The notes under the pieces were generated by a model. It was not told the origin of the DNA. It was given only the letters and a program-made list of their open reading frames with translations, and ran no database searches. From DASRFA01 sp035651755 (GTDB lineage: Bacteria > Desulfobacterota > Binatia > UBA12015): a DNA stretch of 64,000 nucleotides. The stretch covers positions 33,587 to 97,586 of the forward strand of contig DASRFA010000029.1 of the NCBI GenBank assembly GCA_035651755.1. The letters are read 5' to 3'. A program made the translations under genes and the position numbers. Of the stretch, positions 60,553 through 64,000 are shown one piece after another (position 1 is the first letter of the stretch; each line of letters opens with the position of its first letter).

Positions 60553-61341
60553 ATGGCCGAAACACTGCCGGCATACTTCATCGGGCACGGGAACCCGATG
60601 AATGCCTTGCAGACGAACCGGTACACGGAAGCGTGGCAACGCATCGGCCGGGAGACGCCGCTGCCGAGCGCGATCCTCGCGATTTCCGCGCACTGGTATG
60701 TGCCGGGCGTGGGCGTGACGGTCAGCGCATCGCCACGCACAATCCACGACTTCGGCGGATTCCCCCGCGAGCTGTACCAGGTCGAGTATCCTGCACCGGG
60801 CGATCCCCAGCTCGCACGGCGCGTTCAGCAGCTACTGAAACCGCTGCCGGTCGTACTGGACGGCGCCTGGGGGCTCGACCACGGTACGTGGTCGGTGCTT
60901 AGGCACGCTTACCGGCACGCCAACATCCCCATCGTGCAGTTGAGCATCGACGAGAGTTGCCCCCCATCATTTCACTTCGAGGTCGGCCGGCGGCTCGCCG
61001 CTTTGCGGGACGAGCGGGTCTTGATCGTGGGAAGTGGAAACGTGGTGCACAACCTTCATACCTATGCGTGGGGTCAGTATTCGGCCGAGCCGTACGACTG
61101 GGCCGTCCGGTTCGAGGACGAGGCCAAGCGATTGATGTCGGCCGGCGAATACGGGCCGCTGCTGGAGTACGAGCGGCTCGGCCGGGACGCGATGCTGTCG
61201 GTCCCCACGCCCGACCACTACCTGCCGCTCCTGTATGTTCTCGGCACCAAGCAAGGAAACGAAACCATTGCGTTCCCCATCGAAGGGGTAGACGGCGGGT
61301 CCATTTCGATGCTGGCCGTGCGGGTCGGGCAGCTATGCTGA
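60553..61341 (+). CDS. LigB-type class III extradiol dioxygenase (YgiD/DODA-like)
   Basis: 262 residues. PAYFIGHGNPMNAL, LAISAHWYVPG, TIHDFGGFP, GLDHGTWSVL and VVHNLHTY place the Fe/Zn-binding histidines of the LigB/4,5-DOPA-dioxygenase family in the usual order. The length is the usual ~260. It opens catechol-type rings, and DODA-like members act on DOPA and related compounds. It is flanked by island gaps and has lower GC than the core genes. No aromatic-ring pathway genes are next to it. Confidence 0.92.
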   Translation: MAETLPAYFIGHGNPMNALQTNRYTEAWQRIGRETPLPSAILAISAHWYVPGVGVTVSASPRTIHDFGGFPRELYQVEYPAPGDPQLARRVQQLLKPLPVVLDGAWGLDHGTWSVLRHAYRHANIPIVQLSIDESCPPSFHFEVGRRLAALRDERVLIVGSGNVVHNLHTYAWGQYSAEPYDWAVRFEDEAKRLMSAGEYGPLLEYERLGRDAMLSVPTPDHYLPLLYVLGTKQGNETIAFPIEGVDGGSISMLAVRVGQLC

Positions 61342-61612
61342 TCGCTCCCGGACACGCGCGCTCGAAGGGGAGAATGGGCGACGCCACCCCGGAGCCAGTT
61401 GGCCGAGTTGTCCCGGTAGTCGCTGCCTAAAGGGCTGACAGGGCAATGACTCGCGGCCGCGAGATGAACAACCCGCCGAGTCACACTACGCGGTGAACGC
61501 GGTGTCCGCAGTCATTCGCGACTTTCCCGGCGCGCTCGACGAGGCGACCCGGCAAGTGCGGCAATCAGGCTCGACGCGGAAGCGTACGGCACGATCGAGT
61601 GAGCCGCGCCTA

Positions 61613-62153
61613 ATGGCCAAGCGCGTCCTCATCGTCGCCGGAGACGCTTCGGGCGACCTCCGCGGCGCGGAGCTCGTCGCGGCGCTACGCGCGATCGCTC
61701 CCGACCTCGCGGTCTTCGGCGTCGGCGGCGAGCACCTGCGGGGGGCCGGCGTTGACATCCTGGTCGACGCGGCCGAGCTCTCGACGATGGGGTGCACCGA
61801 GCTTCTGCACCTCCGGTAGCGCGACGCTCGAGACCGCGCTCCTCGAGCGCCCGATGGTCCTCATGCACCGCCTGTCGCCGCTCACCTACGCGCTGGCGCG
61901 GCTCCTCGGACGGGTGCCATTCATCGGCACGCCGAACGTGATCCTGGGCAAGCGCGCCGTTCCCGAGCTCGTCCAAGGGACGGTGCGGGCGTCGCGCATC
62001 GCCCGTGAAGCGCGCGCCATCCTGTGCCATCCCGAACGGGCTGCCGCGATGCGGGCCGACCTCGCGGCGGTGCGAGCCCGCCTCGGCGAGCCGGGGGCCA
62101 CGACGCGCGCTGCGGCGATCGCGGCCGAGATGCTCGGGGCGACTGCTTCCTGA
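61613..62153 (+). pseudogene. lpxB: Lipid-A-disaccharide synthase with large internal deletion
   Basis: From the ATG at 61613, residues 1-66 (KRVLIVAGDASGDLRGAELV to AAELSTMGCTELL) match the LpxB N-terminus. The next bases, in another frame, encode the LpxB C-terminus: TSGSATLETALLERPMVLMH, then FIGTPNVILGKRAVPELVQG, to the stop at 62151-62153. About 190 middle residues, including most of the acceptor and nucleotide-binding regions, are gone, and the two parts are out of frame. The N-terminal frame stops at 61817-61819. Composition is host-like. A functional copy must exist elsewhere if lipid A is made. Confidence 0.82.
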
Positions 62154-62191
62154 ACCGAAAAAGGTGGGATGCAGGTGACGTTCACCAAACG

Positions 62192-63904
62192 TCAGTCGGA
62201 AGGCAGCATGTATCGCCGGTCGATCGCATCACGAATGAATCGACGGCTTTTGGCGGCAGAGAGGTCGCCTGCCTTCTCGATCGCAGCGACCTCCTGGGCG
62301 AGGACGTCGTCCTTCACTACTTCTTGAAACCACCGCGAATAGTCCCTTCTTCGAAGGTGAAACGACCACGTATCGTCATCGACGCCGGCGGCGATGTCGC
62401 AGAAGGAGACGAGGTTTTGTGCGCGTAATCGGAGCTTCCCCTCGGGTCCGCGGAAGACGAAGCTCTTTGGGCCCAGGTTTCCCTCTGCGTACTTGCGGAG
62501 ATGGCGGAGCCGGTCCGCGCGAGCCGGGACGATCCTCATGCGGAAGGGCGGGGCTCCGGTACCGCGGAACCACGCGATCACCTCGTTGCGCCGTCCAGTC
62601 AATGCCGGCATTTGCGGTGGTGCGATTCCCAGGGCGCCGGCGACCTCCACCATAGTAGCTTCCGGCGAGGGGCCCACGGCCACCACGATATCGACGAGCC
62701 TCAAGATGGGCTCAGCCACTGCGTGCGGATGGAACGTTACGAGAATCGTCTCACCGAGGCGCTGCGGAATCATCGAGTTGGCGAGCCCCCACCCGGCTGG
62801 CAGAAGGTGGTGAACCTCGTCGAGGAGCAGCCAATGCGGACGAGCCGTCCGCGCCCGCATCGACTGTAGATGGGGGAGGAGCTGGGCGAAGAACTCGGGA
62901 CGATCGGAAAGCGGTATCCCGAGAAGATTGACGACGATGCTTTCAGACGGATCTGCGAGCACCCCGGTAATCTCGTCTATCTGGGGCGGTCGACGCCTGC
63001 TCCCGAGGGTCACGATGTCATGGAGGGTTCCATAGTCTCCCTCGGGGTCGATGATGCAGAGCTGAAAAGATCTCTCCATCAGACGTTCGATGAGACCGGT
63101 AGCGAACGTCGACTTGCCGCTACCGGATGGACCTGCGACGAGGAGGTTATGTCCGTACGGCGCGAAATTCACCGCGACTCCATCCTCGCGGGTGCCGAGC
63201 ACTACGTCGTCTCCCGCTCCGCGGGGACTTCGCCCAGCCAGATCAGTCGCCACGAGTTCGTCCACCAACTCGACGACGCCGGCGCCTGCTGGCGCCCGCG
63301 TCGAAAACGCGACCTTGTCCTTGAGAGCGGGCACGGCGTTGTCGACAGCGACCGCACACTCGCAGATATCGAGGAACGAGTGGTCGTTCGCCGCGTTGCC
63401 GATACCGACAACTTCGTGCAGGGAGAGCCCGAGCCTGTGGAGCGCCGCCTGGAGGCCGGTTCCCTTGTTGACGCCCGGTGGGAGGACCATGACGGCGTCA
63501 CCATTGAAAACGAGCTGGAGCTCGAGCGCGAGCTCGCGGATGGTATCGACGATCACGTGCTCATGGGGATGATTTGTCGCCACGATCACGTGGCCCACCG
63601 CGAGAGGCGTGACACCCCGCTCCTTGAGCCGCTCGGTGAACTGATCGGGCAGGGGTAGCACGAGGCGCGACATCTCGCGGCTCGCTGGCCAGTACAGCAC
63701 GGCACCGTTCTCCACGACGACACCATCGAACAGATCGAGGCGTGGGCAGACGGCAACAAGATCTTCGAGGATCCTTCCAGTGAGGAGGATGACCTGGCGA
63801 CCGGAAGCGCGTAGCCGCTCGAGGGACGCGACCGCCTGATCACTCAGCCGGCCATGCGTCGCTAGTGTAGCGTCTCTGAAGTTCCGCCCACATTTCTCGT
63901 CCAA
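62192..63904 (-). CDS. HAD-like domain fused to HerA/DUF87-type ATPase
   Basis: 570 residues from a TTG at 63904. Residues 1-220 follow a HAD-IIB phosphatase (LLTGR at 41-45, Lys147 in GVNKGTG, GNAANDHSFL at 169-178), but motif I is degenerate (FRDATLA where DxDGTLA is expected) and motif IV has Asn170 for Asp. Residues 235-460 form a HerA-type ATPase with Walker A GPSGSGKS (258-265) and Walker B HWLLLDEVHHLL. The C-terminal ~90 residues (HLRRRDYSRWFQEVVKD) resemble DUF5752. Either the phosphatase is inactive and serves as a sensor, or the gene is decaying at its 5' end. It is convergent with the lpxB relic. Confidence 0.75.
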   Translation of the reverse strand: MDEKCGRNFRDATLATHGRLSDQAVASLERLRASGRQVILLTGRILEDLVAVCPRLDLFDGVVVENGAVLYWPASREMSRLVLPLPDQFTERLKERGVTPLAVGHVIVATNHPHEHVIVDTIRELALELQLVFNGDAVMVLPPGVNKGTGLQAALHRLGLSLHEVVGIGNAANDHSFLDICECAVAVDNAVPALKDKVAFSTRAPAGAGVVELVDELVATDLAGRSPRGAGDDVVLGTREDGVAVNFAPYGHNLLVAGPSGSGKSTFATGLIERLMERSFQLCIIDPEGDYGTLHDIVTLGSRRRPPQIDEITGVLADPSESIVVNLLGIPLSDRPEFFAQLLPHLQSMRARTARPHWLLLDEVHHLLPAGWGLANSMIPQRLGETILVTFHPHAVAEPILRLVDIVVAVGPSPEATMVEVAGALGIAPPQMPALTGRRNEVIAWFRGTGAPPFRMRIVPARADRLRHLRKYAEGNLGPKSFVFRGPEGKLRLRAQNLVSFCDIAAGVDDDTWSFHLRRRDYSRWFQEVVKDDVLAQEVAAIEKAGDLSAAKSRRFIRDAIDRRYMLPSD

Positions 63905-64000
63905 GCGGCATGAGGTACGTGGCGGAGCGGATGCAGGTGAAGGGAAGCGATCGGACGGTGCTGGAGAGCTGGAGTCGATCGCCTACGGTTCCTCAGGCGC

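Larger units (their letters stand above)
57443..61500. mobile_element. Decayed genomic island inserted at ssrA (approximate limits)
   Basis: Starting at the tmRNA 3' end, the DNA contains a degenerate tyrosine integrase, then two catabolic genes of clearly lower GC and different codon use, separated by long gaps without genes. GC-rich genes with host-like composition resume with the lpxB remnant at 61613. I found no second copy of the tmRNA 3' end downstream within the window, so the right attachment site is missing, decayed or beyond 64 kb. Confidence 0.55.

Overview
The window is very GC-rich (roughly 70% or more by eye from 1 to about 57 kb). It has few IS-like features and many lipid, amine and xenobiotic catabolism genes typical of uncultured delta-proteobacterial lineages (Binatota/Myxococcota-like). 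That placement is an inference from gene content: an ETF-linked membrane Fe-S oxidoreductase, LLM flavin oxidoreductase, acyl-CoA ligases, an APH-like phosphotransferase, Cys-rich 'CDVAE' repeat proteins, Lnt and an lpxB remnant all point to a Gram-negative aerobe. No rRNA or tRNA gene was found.

Left part (0-8.5 kb): an edge-truncated membrane protein, a crotonase, a methyltransferase and a Cys-rich lipoprotein on the - strand. These are followed by a + strand set of glutamine-synthetase-like ligase, gamma-glutamyl hydrolase, SDR and aldehyde dehydrogenase, which resembles a gamma-glutamylation amine-catabolic route, and then a single-domain response regulator. 8.5-17.3 kb (mostly -): an SDR, an ECF41-type sigma factor translationally coupled to an FAD oxidoreductase, a decayed sulfatase, APS reductase cysH, and a histidine kinase coupled to an SDR. 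17.5-28 kb (+): an LLM oxidoreductase, two acyl-CoA ligases, a histidine phosphatase, an APH-like kinase, a TetR-associated methyltransferase, a beta-hydroxyacid dehydrogenase and an MHS transporter, with a convergent DAHP synthase. 29-31 kb: an ECF sigma / anti-sigma / secreted-protein trio.

31-39 kb (-): an electron-transfer module made of etfB-etfA (with a clear intrinsic terminator), a TetR-regulated CoA ligase and a membrane Fe-S oxidoreductase that probably passes ETF electrons to quinone, plus an IclR regulator with a perfect 16-bp palindrome. 39-46 kb: a dienelactone hydrolase, an N-formylglutamate amidohydrolase, a PKD lipoprotein, a formyl-THF hydrolase-like protein and a 972-residue secreted protein with about 13 disintegrin-like repeats. 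46-49.2 kb: a deoxynucleoside kinase, a fused PanB-PanC and PanD. At 49.2-49.7 kb lies the most unusual feature: two inverted ~100-nt stem-loop elements that share an invariant asymmetric internal loop but have compensatory changes in their helices. 50-57 kb: smpB, two sensor kinases, lnt, and the tmRNA gene ssrA.

From the tmRNA 3' end onward (57.4 kb to about 61.5 kb) base composition drops. A degenerate tyrosine integrase, a secreted M20 amidohydrolase and a LigB-type dioxygenase suggest a decaying island inserted at ssrA. Beyond it are an internally deleted lpxB and a HAD-HerA ATPase fusion whose phosphatase motifs are degenerate.
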